From Chloroflexota bacterium (GTDB lineage: Bacteria; Chloroflexota; Limnocylindria; Limnocylindrales; CSP1-4): a stretch of 9,134 nt of DNA. Where the stretch lies: NCBI GenBank assembly GCA_013696275.1, contig JACCYW010000065.1, positions 1-9,134 of the forward strand, given 5' to 3'. This document shows, piece after piece, positions 1 through 7,056 of this stretch. The translations under genes were made by a program, and so were the position numbers. The notes under the pieces were generated by a model that ran no database searches, was not told the DNA's origin, and worked only from the letters and a program-made list of their open reading frames with translations. Position 1 is the first letter of the stretch. Every line of letters starts with the position of its first letter.

Positions 1-145
1 GGCCCTGCTGCCAGTACTGGCGAACTCGGTTGCGCAGGCTCTGGGCCTTGCCCACGTAGAGCACGCGGCCACGCGCATCCTTGAGCAGGTAGACGCCCGG
101 TCGGTCGGGCAGCTTGGCCAGCACGGCCTGGAGTTGCGGGGTCAC
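1..145 (-). CDS. uvrC: UvrABC excinuclease subunit UvrC, N-terminal fragment (partial)
   Basis: UvrC makes the incisions in nucleotide excision repair as part of the UvrABC complex. Only the first 48 codons lie in the window; the gene continues past base 1. They encode the start of the GIY-YIG nuclease domain that makes the 3' cut: the GIY element reads PGVY (residues 16-19), the YIG element reads YVGKA (30-34), and the following LRNRVRQYW (37-45) carries the conserved basic residues of the UvrC family. The start is GTG at 145-143; the next in-frame triplets upstream run into TAG at 157-155, so no earlier start is possible. That TAG is also the stop of the upstream membrane-protein gene, leaving only 9 bases between them, which suggests cotranscription. 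A purine-rich stretch near 163-169 is rather far for a ribosome binding site. A stand-alone GIY-YIG protein is possible but less likely given the UvrC-like sequence. Confidence 0.9.
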   Translation of the reverse strand, partial: MTPQLQAVLAKLPDRPGVYLLKDARGRVLYVGKAQSLRNRVRQYWQQG

Positions 146-154
146 ACCCCGATG

Positions 155-778
155 CTAGCGACCCTCCCGCTGGTCGGTCGCGTTCGAGCGTCTGAAGCGC
201 CGCCGTGCGGGTCTCGCGAACAGTGGGTCCGGACTGCGATCGAGTCGCCGCCCCTCGCGATGGTGGTGGAGTCTGGCGGCGGTTCCGTGGTACAGGCTCC
301 ACACGATGACCAGTCCCAGCACCAGGATGGCGGCGCCGGCGCCGAATGCGACCAGGATGGCGAGGCGCGGACCGAGTCGATCGGCGCCCTCACCAGCCGG
401 CGCGGCCGGCTCACCGACGAGGCGAAGGTCACGCCTGATGACAGCGCCATCGGCCGCCCGTGCGGCGAGCTGATAGGAGCCTGCCGCGAGCGACGACGGG
501 ATGGTCACCCGCCGCTGCCCGTGGCCCAGCGAGTCGGTCGTCATGGTCGCCAGGAACACCGGCCCCGATGCTACCTCGATGGACAGGTCCACCCGGATGG
601 ACGGGCTCAGGTCGGCGGCGATGATCTCGACCATGTCGCCCGGCGCGGGTTGTCCGGGCACGACGATGAGCGTCGGCGGCGCGCCGGCATGTGCCTCAGC
701 GGCGGCTGGCACAGCCGTCACCACAGCCACCGCCACGAGAGCGCTACAGATGACTCGGACGAGCAGGCGTATGACCAT
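155..778 (-). CDS. Secreted single-pass membrane protein with probable Ig-like domain, unknown function
   Basis: I do not recognise the family. The 207-residue protein starts with a signal peptide (basic MVIRLLVR, hydrophobic core to about residue 28, likely cleavage after AEAHA near 31). Residues 33-122 are rich in alternating hydrophobic positions with a PGQPAPGDMVEI turn and a SLAAGSYQLAARA strand pair, typical of a bacterial Ig-like beta-sandwich. A short Ala/Gly/Pro linker (123-136) leads to one clear membrane helix (about 138-162), then a 45-residue basic cytoplasmic tail with HHH and several Arg. Predicted topology is outside N-terminus, inside C-terminus. The AHA cleavage region recalls CopC-type copper proteins, but I see no CopC metal-site pattern, so I do not assign that. 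The gene follows the phosphoesterase gene on the same strand, separated by 100 bases with a hairpin, and lies 9 bases before uvrC. It has no clear ribosome binding site; a promoter-like pair lies directly upstream. Confidence 0.8.
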   Translation of the reverse strand: MVIRLLVRVICSALVAVAVVTAVPAAAEAHAGAPPTLIVVPGQPAPGDMVEIIAADLSPSIRVDLSIEVASGPVFLATMTTDSLGHGQRRVTIPSSLAAGSYQLAARAADGAVIRRDLRLVGEPAAPAGEGADRLGPRLAILVAFGAGAAILVLGLVIVWSLYHGTAARLHHHREGRRLDRSPDPLFARPARRRFRRSNATDQREGR

Positions 779-785
779 CCGGCCG

Positions 786-813
786 ATGATCGCACAGCCG
801 CCGACATGGTGAA
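786..813 (-). promoter_or_regulatory. Candidate promoter for the Ig-like membrane protein gene
   Basis: Read on the minus strand, TTCACC (813-808) matches four of six -35 consensus positions, and GATCAT (791-786) matches four of six -10 positions, with a 16-base spacer. The -10 ends only 7 bases before the ATG at 778, so a transcript would be leaderless or nearly so, which agrees with the missing Shine-Dalgarno. Chance matches of this quality are common, so this is tentative. Confidence 0.3.
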
Positions 814-839
814 CGGCCCCGAGGTCACCTCGGGGCCGT
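813..839 (-). terminator. Perfect 12-bp hairpin after the phosphoesterase gene
   Basis: ACGGCCCCGAGG (813-824) is the exact reverse complement of CCTCGGGGCCGT (828-839), with a three-base loop at 825-827. It lies 39 bases beyond the stop codon of the phosphoesterase gene and before the start of the next minus-strand gene. Neither side has a good run of T, so it is not a textbook intrinsic terminator. It could be a U-poor GC-rich terminator or a 3'-end stabilising stem. Confidence 0.6.
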
Positions 840-878
840 CCTGGTGGTCCTGTGCTGCCGGGACTTCCCGGCCAGCTG

Positions 879-3800
879 CTACGGGGCCGGCGGCGCGGCC
901 GGACCCACGATGCGGCCTTCTACCACCGGATCGACCGGTGAGTTGTCGCCGACATACTGGATGACCAGGTCGAGCAACGCATCGCCCGGCTGGGCTACAT
1001 CCGTACCCTGCGCGAAGACGGTGTAGCCGTCGCCACCGGTGTACATGAAGTCATTGGTGACGATGCGGACGGTGTCGGCCGGACCGATCGGGGTGAGCGT
1101 GCCGGTCGGGCCGTCGGGCGCCTTCGACATCTCTTCCACGACCGGTGTCGTGCCATCGCACGAGAACTCGACGACCAGGCCGGAGACCTGCGGGAACCGA
1201 CCGGTGCCGCCAGCGAAGCCCGGTTCGCAGAACGGCGTGAAGCCATTGATGAAGGCGCTCTCCAGGTCCGCTCCACTGAGGGTGAAGATGACCGTCCGAT
1301 TGCCGAATGGCAGGACCGAGAACATCTCACCCCAGGTGATCTCACAGTCCGCCTCGTCGGCGCTGGGCGGCGTACACACGAGATCCGCGCGCAGACCGCC
1401 GGAGTTGGTAAAGGCCGCCTCTACGCCGGGATACTTGACCCGCATCGCGTCGGCGACGAGGTCGCCCATCTCGGATTCGAACAGCCGCGTCGGGGCCCGC
1501 AGGATGTCATCGACCTGAGTGCCGATGATCTCGTTGCGCAACCCGTCGGTGGCCGCATCAGCGTCATCGATGATGGCCTGGACGTCGGGTCGACGAGCCA
1601 CGCCGAGCGTCTTGGCGACGCGCGTCTGACCGCCGACCCAGGCGACATCGCCCTGATAGATCATCGCCTGGAGGACCGAGTAGGAGGCTCCGGAATTGAT
1701 CCCTTCGGTGATCAGGATGTCGCCCCTCATCAGGTTGGAGACCCGATGGGTATGACCGGCGATGATGGCGTCGACGGTCGTGTCCTGGAGCTCGTCGGCG
1801 ATTTCCAGGATGGGACCCTGCCACGGGTCAGCAGGCGTGCCGTCGAGGGCGTTGGCGCCGCTGTTGGTGCCCTGGTGAACGACCACGATCTGGATGCGCA
1901 CACCGCGCGCGCGAAGGCGCCGGGATTCAGCCTCGATGCTCTCGCCCTCGGGCAGGAACGTCAACCCGGCTGTGTTGCCCGCCGAGACCAGCTCCGGCGT
2001 GTTCAGCAGCCCCGCGCCGATGACCCCTATGCGCAGCCCACCGACCCGGTAGACGACAGACGGGGTGACCCAATCGGGCGGCTCACCGGTGTCCGAGTCG
2101 ACGATGTTGGAGGCCAGGAATGGGAAGTCGGCGCGTACCTGGTGGCGTATCAAGCGAGCGATGCCGTAGTCGAACTCGTGGTTGCCGTAGGACGTCGCGT
2201 CCAGACCCCACGCGTTCTCGACGTCGATGGCCGGCCGATCGTCGAGGAGCGCCGAGTTCGGCGGCGAAGCACCGACGTTGTCACCCGCCGCCAGCAGCAG
2301 GAACGGACGTGGCAGGTCGGCCGCCTCCTGATCGAAGAGCGTGGCCAGGGTGGCCGCCCCGCCGACCGTCGTATTGATGCCGTCGAAGGACATGGTGGAC
2401 GGTTCCAACTGACCGTGGAAGTCGTTGAGACCGACGATGGAGAGCGGCTGCAGGGCGAAGCCACCGCGGATGATGCCGCGCTGGACCGAGCCCTGGCTGT
2501 GCTGAGGCACCGGCACGCCCAACAGGTAAGCCAGCGTCGGCGCGAGATCGATCGACTTGACATGGACCTGTCCGCGTCGGGCGATGCCCTTGCCGCCAGC
2601 GATGAAGGCGGCCCGCAGGTTGATGTTGGCCTCGCTGTCCTGCAGGTTCGGCATGTAGCCGTGCTGACCGAAGAAGTGGGACGGCGCGATGAGCGTGCCG
2701 GGCGTCGCCGCATCGAACTGATACGGCGGGCTGGCCATGACCACCAGGTCGCCGGTCCGCGTCGGGTGAGCCATGTCCGTGGTGTTCCCGTTGCCGTTCG
2801 GGATGTAGCGCGCCTCAGCCTTGGTGAAGCTGCGCTGGATCACCTCCCAGCCTTCGGGGGCACCGTCGTGCGTCCAGTCATTGGGGTCGCTCAGCTCTCG
2901 GAAAGCGTCCTCGATGGCCGCCACCGTGGCGTCCACGTCGGTGGCCGCGACTTGCTGGAAGACCGCATCGACCGGGTCGCGGCCCGCCACGTTGAGGTAG
3001 ATCTGAGCCGTCCCGCCGGCCCAGCAGGCCTTGGCCTTGCCGATCGTCTCGCCGGTCGCGGGTCGACAGTTGGAGGTCTGTGGACTGGACGCCAGCCCGA
3101 GATCGACCAGGACCTTGCTTGCGTCGATGGCCAGGAACTGGGGTGCGAAGCCATGGTCAGAAGCGACGAAGGTGGTCGGGTGGCCGCCCATCTCCGTGCG
3201 CGCCATGGTGAGCGTCGAGTCGGCGCCCTGGTATGCGCGCCGGACGAAAGCCCGGCGGGCGGCCGTCCGACCATCGGCGATGCCGTCGAGCTCGACGTCG
3301 TCGAAGGCTGGGTTCGCGTCGCCACCCTGCAGGCGACGGCTCAGCAGGCCAAGGAACTGGTGCTGGAACTCATCGGTGACCGGGTATCCCAGCATCAACA
3401 GGTCAGGCTGGTACGTCTCCTGGACGTACTGCAGCATCGGATGATGAGCAGTCTCCCAGTAGAGCCCCTGCTCCACATAGGTCTCCTCGGCCACGATGCC
3501 CGCCTCCAGGATGGCGAAGTCGCCGGCCGTGGAAGTCGGGAAGCGCTGGGCCAGGTACTCATCGAAGGCGCCTGTGAAGCTCGCTTCGCCCGGCCACGTG
3601 GGCCACGAAGCCTGGGCTCGGGTGACGGAGGTGTGGAACAGGCGGACCTTGCTGAGGTCGGGCTCGAGGCGCTCGACCCGTAGCAGCATGCCGCCCGTCC
3701 GACCATCGAGGGATCCGCCGGCGATGGTCACCTTCACATCGCCGAACTCGCCTTGGGCCAGGTCGGCGGCAGGGTCGGCACCATCCTTGTCGAAGGCGAA

Positions 3801-4682
3801 GAGGACCCGGTCGTAGTTGGTGGCGCTGTCGTCGGTGCTGTCGTAGATGAAGGCGTTGACACCGTACTTGTCTGTGCCGAAGTCCAGCACCCGAAGCCGC
3901 ATCTCCTGGGCGGCGCTGTAAGAGGTCGGCACATTCGTCCAGCCGGTCGCATCGCTGGGCTCGGCCGCCGGGAAGGGAGCCTGGCCGGCGTAGCCGTCGG
4001 GATGGTCGAACTGGAGGCCGAAAGCACCGATGAAGGGGACATCGTCGAAGGTCGGGTCGCCGGCGCCGCTGATGTAGTTGGTGGCTACCCCGCGTCCCGA
4101 GTGGAAGGTCCGGAAGTCGATGGTCGGGCCGTCGATGAGGGCGTTGCGGCCGCCGGCCCATTCCAGCTGAGCCACCTTGAGCCCACCCCGTTCGGCCGCC
4201 TGGGCCAGGCTCTCCGCGCGCAGCACCCCGGCGTCGAAAGCTCCCGTCCGGTTCCCGAACGGCTGGCCGTTGATGTGGAAGGTGTTGTTGGTCGAGCCGT
4301 GGACGCCCGGCCAGGCGCCGGTGGCAAGGGTGTACCAGCCGGCGCCGGTGTTGGTGGCCGCCTGCGTCTGCAGCCCGCCATCGCGGGCCTGGGTGCGGCG
4401 GCGCAGGAAGCGGTCCATGGTCGGCAGGATGCCCCGCGCGGCGTAGCGCTCGACGGTGTCCTGACGAAGCCCATCAGCAGCGAAGAAGATGGCCTTTGGT
4501 TGGGTCCTGGTGGGATCTGCTCGGCCACCGCCGCCGGCCGGGCTGCTGGCCACTTCCGGGTCGACCGCTGGGGGTGCCGCCCACACGGGCACCGCACCGA
4601 TGACCATGAGGATGCTGACAGCGACCGCGACGACGGTGACGCGGGGCTTTCCGCCCCGCAGCGAGATGCGTGATTTGCGCAA
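879..4682 (-). CDS. Secreted bifunctional alkaline-phosphatase-type phosphodiesterase fused to 5'-nucleotidase
   Basis: This 1267-residue exported protein carries two phosphoesterases. An N-terminal signal peptide (basic to residue 14, hydrophobic 15-35, VWA before APP) is followed by an alkaline-phosphatase-superfamily domain like nucleotide pyrophosphatase/phosphodiesterases (about 60-735). Its visible two-metal site is D70, nucleophile T112 (in NTGAGWYTLATG), D437, H441, D509, H510 and H674. From about 748 comes a metallophosphatase domain with D754/H756 (NDFHG), D801 (GDN), N834/H835 (GNHEFD), H936 and H977/H979 (GHTH), then a 5'-nucleotidase C-terminal domain (about 1055-1258) with NSGGLR (1093-1098), LPFGN (1124-1128) and TGGDGY (1215-1220). 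All expected metal ligands are present in both halves, so both are probably active. No C-terminal anchor or sorting signal is seen, so it is likely released. The start is TTG at 4682, supported by a strong ribosome binding site 8 bases upstream. Role by inference: hydrolysis of extracellular nucleotides or other phosphodiesters, then phosphate release. Exact substrates cannot be read from sequence. Confidence 0.9.
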   Translation of the reverse strand: MRKSRISLRGGKPRVTVVAVAVSILMVIGAVPVWAAPPAVDPEVASSPAGGGGRADPTRTQPKAIFFAADGLRQDTVERYAARGILPTMDRFLRRRTQARDGGLQTQAATNTGAGWYTLATGAWPGVHGSTNNTFHINGQPFGNRTGAFDAGVLRAESLAQAAERGGLKVAQLEWAGGRNALIDGPTIDFRTFHSGRGVATNYISGAGDPTFDDVPFIGAFGLQFDHPDGYAGQAPFPAAEPSDATGWTNVPTSYSAAQEMRLRVLDFGTDKYGVNAFIYDSTDDSATNYDRVLFAFDKDGADPAADLAQGEFGDVKVTIAGGSLDGRTGGMLLRVERLEPDLSKVRLFHTSVTRAQASWPTWPGEASFTGAFDEYLAQRFPTSTAGDFAILEAGIVAEETYVEQGLYWETAHHPMLQYVQETYQPDLLMLGYPVTDEFQHQFLGLLSRRLQGGDANPAFDDVELDGIADGRTAARRAFVRRAYQGADSTLTMARTEMGGHPTTFVASDHGFAPQFLAIDASKVLVDLGLASSPQTSNCRPATGETIGKAKACWAGGTAQIYLNVAGRDPVDAVFQQVAATDVDATVAAIEDAFRELSDPNDWTHDGAPEGWEVIQRSFTKAEARYIPNGNGNTTDMAHPTRTGDLVVMASPPYQFDAATPGTLIAPSHFFGQHGYMPNLQDSEANINLRAAFIAGGKGIARRGQVHVKSIDLAPTLAYLLGVPVPQHSQGSVQRGIIRGGFALQPLSIVGLNDFHGQLEPSTMSFDGINTTVGGAATLATLFDQEAADLPRPFLLLAAGDNVGASPPNSALLDDRPAIDVENAWGLDATSYGNHEFDYGIARLIRHQVRADFPFLASNIVDSDTGEPPDWVTPSVVYRVGGLRIGVIGAGLLNTPELVSAGNTAGLTFLPEGESIEAESRRLRARGVRIQIVVVHQGTNSGANALDGTPADPWQGPILEIADELQDTTVDAIIAGHTHRVSNLMRGDILITEGINSGASYSVLQAMIYQGDVAWVGGQTRVAKTLGVARRPDVQAIIDDADAATDGLRNEIIGTQVDDILRAPTRLFESEMGDLVADAMRVKYPGVEAAFTNSGGLRADLVCTPPSADEADCEITWGEMFSVLPFGNRTVIFTLSGADLESAFINGFTPFCEPGFAGGTGRFPQVSGLVVEFSCDGTTPVVEEMSKAPDGPTGTLTPIGPADTVRIVTNDFMYTGGDGYTVFAQGTDVAQPGDALLDLVIQYVGDNSPVDPVVEGRIVGPAAPPAP

Positions 4683-4690
4683 GGATCGAC

Positions 4691-4699
4691 TCCCTCCCC
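4691..4699 (-). promoter_or_regulatory. Ribosome binding site fixing the TTG start of the phosphoesterase
   Basis: On the minus strand a GGGGAGGGA run ends 8 bases before the TTG at 4682-4680. This is the strongest Shine-Dalgarno-like sequence in the window. It supports the unusual TTG start, which also gives the signal peptide a complete basic n-region (MRKSRISLRGGKPR). Confidence 0.7.
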
Positions 4700-4822
4700 T
4701 GGAGACGCGTGCTCCATCGTGTCGTCACGGGCCGGTGACACGGGCGAGCGTCCGAAGCGGCGAGGGATGAGGCTTAGGCTAGGGCGGCGAGCGGACCACG
4801 GCGCTGGGACGCGGGCATCCGC

Positions 4823-4828
4823 AGCATA
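4823..4828 (-). promoter_or_regulatory. Candidate -10 box of the phosphoesterase promoter
   Basis: On the minus strand TATGCT matches four of six -10 positions. It lies about 140 bases before the TTG start and 21 bases downstream of the last PHO-box-like repeat. No good -35 sits at 16-18 bases, as expected if an activator bound to the upstream repeats replaces it. A weaker alternative, CATGCT at 4846-4841, lies 14 bases after the perfect TTGACA at 4866-4861. Confidence 0.3.
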
Positions 4829-4849
4829 GCCCCAACGGCAAGCATGGCA

Positions 4850-4890
4850 GATCAACGCTCTGTCAACGGTCTGTGAAGTGACGATGTGAA
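4850..4890 (-). promoter_or_regulatory. PHO-box-like direct repeats upstream of the phosphoesterase
   Basis: Read on the minus strand there are four similar hexamers: TTCACA (4890-4885), TTCACA (4877-4872), TTGACA (4866-4861) and TTGATC (4855-4850). Their start-to-start distances are 13, 11 and 11 bases, so they lie on about one face of the helix. The last three extend to 11-base units, TTCACAGACCG, TTGACAGAGCG and TTGATCTGCCA. The PhoP box of Bacillus subtilis is built from TT(A/C/T)A(C/T)A hexamers about 5 bases apart; the first two here match exactly, the third has one mismatch and the fourth two. The position upstream of a secreted phosphatase gene fits phosphate-starvation control. The third hexamer is also a perfect -35 consensus, so part of the array may simply be promoter. 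Confidence 0.45.
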
Positions 4891-4934
4891 GCCTCTGATA
4901 AGCGGCCATCGATCGCCAACCTAGCGCCGAGCGC

Positions 4935-4940
4935 CACTAT
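4935..4940 (+). promoter_or_regulatory. Candidate -10 box for a leaderless helicase transcript
   Basis: CACTAT lies 8 bases before the GTG start at 4949. A weak -35-like TCGCCA (4913-4918) lies 16 bases upstream of it. No Shine-Dalgarno precedes the GTG, so a transcript beginning at or next to the start codon would explain the arrangement. The match quality is modest. Confidence 0.3.
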
Positions 4941-4948
4941 CGGTCCCT

Positions 4949-6586
4949 GTGGAAGTGCTGCATCCGTCCGTCCGGGCGCGCCTGGCGAGTCTGTCACCCG
5001 ACCAGCACGCGGCGGCGACCGCGCCGCGCGGGCCCGTGCTGTGCGTAGCACCCGCGGGGAGCGGCAAGACCACGACGCTGGTCGCCCGTGTGGCATGGCT
5101 TGTGGACGGCGGGGTGGCGCCTTCGGCAATGTGCGCCCTGACCTTCAATCGTCGGGCGGCGGAGGAGCTGAGCCGGCGCGTGGACCAAGCGGTCGGCGGA
5201 CTTGGCATCGCTCCGGGGACCATCCGCGTCCGTACCTTCCACGCACTGGGACGGGAGATCCTGCGCTCATCTGGGGTAGACGTGGAGCGACTGGTGGACC
5301 GCGCCGAGATCGTGCGCCAGTTGCTCGGCGGACGAGTAGCGGCGGGCACCATCCGCCGATGCGACGATAGCTTCTCCCGCTGGAAGCTCGACCCCGCCGC
5401 CAACAAGACTATCGATGCGGCCGGCACGACCGAGGATCCGCGCATCAGGCTGCTCTTCCAGCGCTACCAGGCGGAGCTGGCGGATACGGGCGCGCTCGAC
5501 TTCGACGACCTCGTGGCAGGATCGCTGGCCCTGCTGCGCGCCGACCCTGAGCTGCGGTCGCGATGGCGGGCGGCGAGTGGATCGCTGCTGGTCGATGAGG
5601 TCCAGGACCTCGATCGAAGCCAGTTGGAACTGGCTCTCTGCCTGGCCGGACCTGAGGCTGACCTGTTCCTGGTGGGTGACGACGACCAGACGATCTATGC
5701 CTGGCGGCTGGCCGATGTCCGGCGTGTGCTGGACCTGGCGGCACGCCTGCCAGGCCTCGCTCGTCACGACCTGGTGACCAACCGGCGCTGTCCGCCGGAA
5801 GTGGTTCGGCGCGCGGCGCGGTTGGTCGGCCACAACCGCGAACGGTTCGCCAAGCGCATCGAGCCTTCGGTCAGCGCCCAGGGGTTTGTCAGGCTCGCCG
5901 CCGATCCGGGTGACGAGGTCTGCCGAGCGCGGCAGCTGCTGCGGACCTGGCTGGTCGCGGGACCAGGCGGCCACGCCATCCTTGCTCGCACCAATGCAGC
6001 TCTGGCGCCCTACGCTGCGGTGGCCATCGAGAGGGACATCACCTATCGAGCTGCGGACGACGGCCTGGTACTGGACGATCCGGCTATCGACGAGCTGATC
6101 AGCGCGGCCGCCGGACTGGCTTCCAAGGCGCCCGCCATCCCGTTCTTGGCCTGCCTGGCGCAGGCGGTGCGGGCTGCACCGGGTGGACCAGCGGTGGGCC
6201 GAAGCGTGCTTGCCTGGGCCGCCGCATATCCCTCGGCCGATGCATTCCGGGCCGCCATCGTGTTTGCCCGGAACGCTCGTGCGCGTTCGACTGCCGGTGA
6301 CGGCGATGCGGCCGTTGTGCTGGCAACGGCACACGCGACCAAGGGTCTGGAATGGGATCACGTCGCGTGTATCGGCCATGACGACGGCGTGTTTCCCAGC
6401 ACCCGCTCGATGGTCGAGGCAGACGACCCAGCCAGGGCGCTTGAGGAGGAGCGTCGCCTCGCCTATGTCGCCTGGACGCGGGCCAAGCGCTCGCTCACCC
6501 TGGTCTACGACCCTGATGCACCCTCCATCTTCATGCGCGAGGCTTTCGACCCGCTGGAGTTGGCGCCACCGTCCCGCTCAGCATGA
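4949..6586 (+). CDS. Compact UvrD/PcrA-type superfamily 1 DNA helicase
   Basis: An ATP-dependent 3'-5' DNA helicase of the UvrD/Rep/PcrA family, a cytoplasmic enzyme of DNA repair or replication restart. The motifs appear in order: Q-motif region LSPDQ (15-19), Walker A APAGSGKTTT (34-43), motif Ia ALTFNRRAAEEL (63-74), Ib VRTFHALG (94-101), motif II VDEVQD (215-220), motif III VGDDDQTIYAWR (242-253), motif IV TNRRCPPEVV (277-286), motif V ATAHATKGLEWD (459-470) and motif VI LAYVAWTRAKRSL (504-516). All catalytic residues look intact. At 545 residues it is much shorter than UvrD or PcrA (about 720). The motif IV to V interval is only about 180 residues, which suggests a reduced 2B domain, and just about 30 residues follow motif VI. 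The N-terminal APRGPV and NRRAAEE stretches recall actinobacterial UvrD2 without its HRDC part. GTG 4949 is the likely start; GTG 4955 is an alternative. It is divergent from the phosphoesterase. Confidence 0.92.
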   Translation: MEVLHPSVRARLASLSPDQHAAATAPRGPVLCVAPAGSGKTTTLVARVAWLVDGGVAPSAMCALTFNRRAAEELSRRVDQAVGGLGIAPGTIRVRTFHALGREILRSSGVDVERLVDRAEIVRQLLGGRVAAGTIRRCDDSFSRWKLDPAANKTIDAAGTTEDPRIRLLFQRYQAELADTGALDFDDLVAGSLALLRADPELRSRWRAASGSLLVDEVQDLDRSQLELALCLAGPEADLFLVGDDDQTIYAWRLADVRRVLDLAARLPGLARHDLVTNRRCPPEVVRRAARLVGHNRERFAKRIEPSVSAQGFVRLAADPGDEVCRARQLLRTWLVAGPGGHAILARTNAALAPYAAVAIERDITYRAADDGLVLDDPAIDELISAAAGLASKAPAIPFLACLAQAVRAAPGGPAVGRSVLAWAAAYPSADAFRAAIVFARNARARSTAGDGDAAVVLATAHATKGLEWDHVACIGHDDGVFPSTRSMVEADDPARALEEERRLAYVAWTRAKRSLTLVYDPDAPSIFMREAFDPLELAPPSRSA

Positions 6587-6597
6587 TGCCCGGCGGA

Positions 6598-7056
6598 TCA
6601 GCGCGGCCCGGCTCCCATGCGCCCACGAACGTGCCGCAGGTCGACCGAGAAGTCGAGCGTTGCCCGCAGATTCGCCAGCGCCTCCGACCAGCCCTCCACG
6701 CATTCGGCCCAGGCATCGAGCTGGCCGGGCTGGTCCATATCGAACGGTCCATCCGTGAGCAGCAGTCGGCTGCCGAAGCCACGCGGGGACAGAGAGACGG
6801 TGACTTCCGTGCGCAGCGAATCGCCGGCCAGCCACGGCCATCTGAATCGGAAGTGCCTGTCGGGTTCGGCTTGGGTCACCTCCCACCAGATGGTCTGCTC
6901 GGGCCATACCAACGAAGTCCGCCCGCCCGGCGCCAGCGATCCCTCCACCTCCGATGGGAACCAGGAAGTCAGCGCATCGGGGTCGGACCAGGCTCGGTAG
7001 ACCCGTGCCGGCGAAGCGTCGAGCAAGCGTTCCATGCGCACCGTGCGCGAGGTCAA
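6598..7056 (-). CDS. SRPBCC / AHSA1-like (START-fold) domain protein
   Basis: A 152-residue single-domain protein of the SRPBCC superfamily, most like the AHSA1 (Aha1 C-terminal) group. These are helix-grip folds with a hydrophobic cavity; bacterial members usually have no known ligand, so no reaction is assigned. The signature is clear: TVRMERLLDASPARVYRAWSD (5-25) forms the first strand and helix, DALTSWF (27-33) follows, then LAPGGRTSLVW (41-51), a strand run to about 100, and the long C-terminal helix with WAECVEGWSEALANL (116-130). No signal peptide or membrane segment. The start is TTG at 7056, sharing four bases (TTGA) with the stop of the upstream HD gene, an arrangement that favours coupled translation; ATG 7035 is an alternative that would trim seven residues. 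It is the last gene of the four-gene operon. Its stop lies 11 bases from the stop of the converging helicase gene. Confidence 0.85.
   Translation of the reverse strand: MTSRTVRMERLLDASPARVYRAWSDPDALTSWFPSEVEGSLAPGGRTSLVWPEQTIWWEVTQAEPDRHFRFRWPWLAGDSLRTEVTVSLSPRGFGSRLLLTDGPFDMDQPGQLDAWAECVEGWSEALANLRATLDFSVDLRHVRGRMGAGPR

Noticed and set aside
155..778. CopC-like copper resistance protein, suggested by the AHA at the signal cleavage site
   Set aside because: No methionine- or histidine-based copper site of CopC is present in the domain and the C-terminal membrane helix layout differs; the histidine run is in the cytoplasmic tail.
808..813. Second PHO-type site (GTTCACC) upstream of the Ig-like protein gene
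   Set aside because: Only one copy exists; no partner hexamer lies 11 bases to either side, so it is better read as a weak -35.
1746..3683. A 645-codon open frame on the plus strand, opposite the phosphoesterase gene
   Set aside because: It is a mirror of the high third-position G+C of the real gene; the protein has no recognisable motif and the minus-strand frame has all catalytic residues of two enzyme domains.
4873..4948. LexA/SOS box in front of the helicase
   Set aside because: I found no CGAAC-N4-GTTCG-type or other palindromic SOS operator in the intergenic region.
6587..6597. Bidirectional terminator between the converging helicase and SRPBCC genes
   Set aside because: The gap is only 11 bases and no stable hairpin is visible across the two gene ends.
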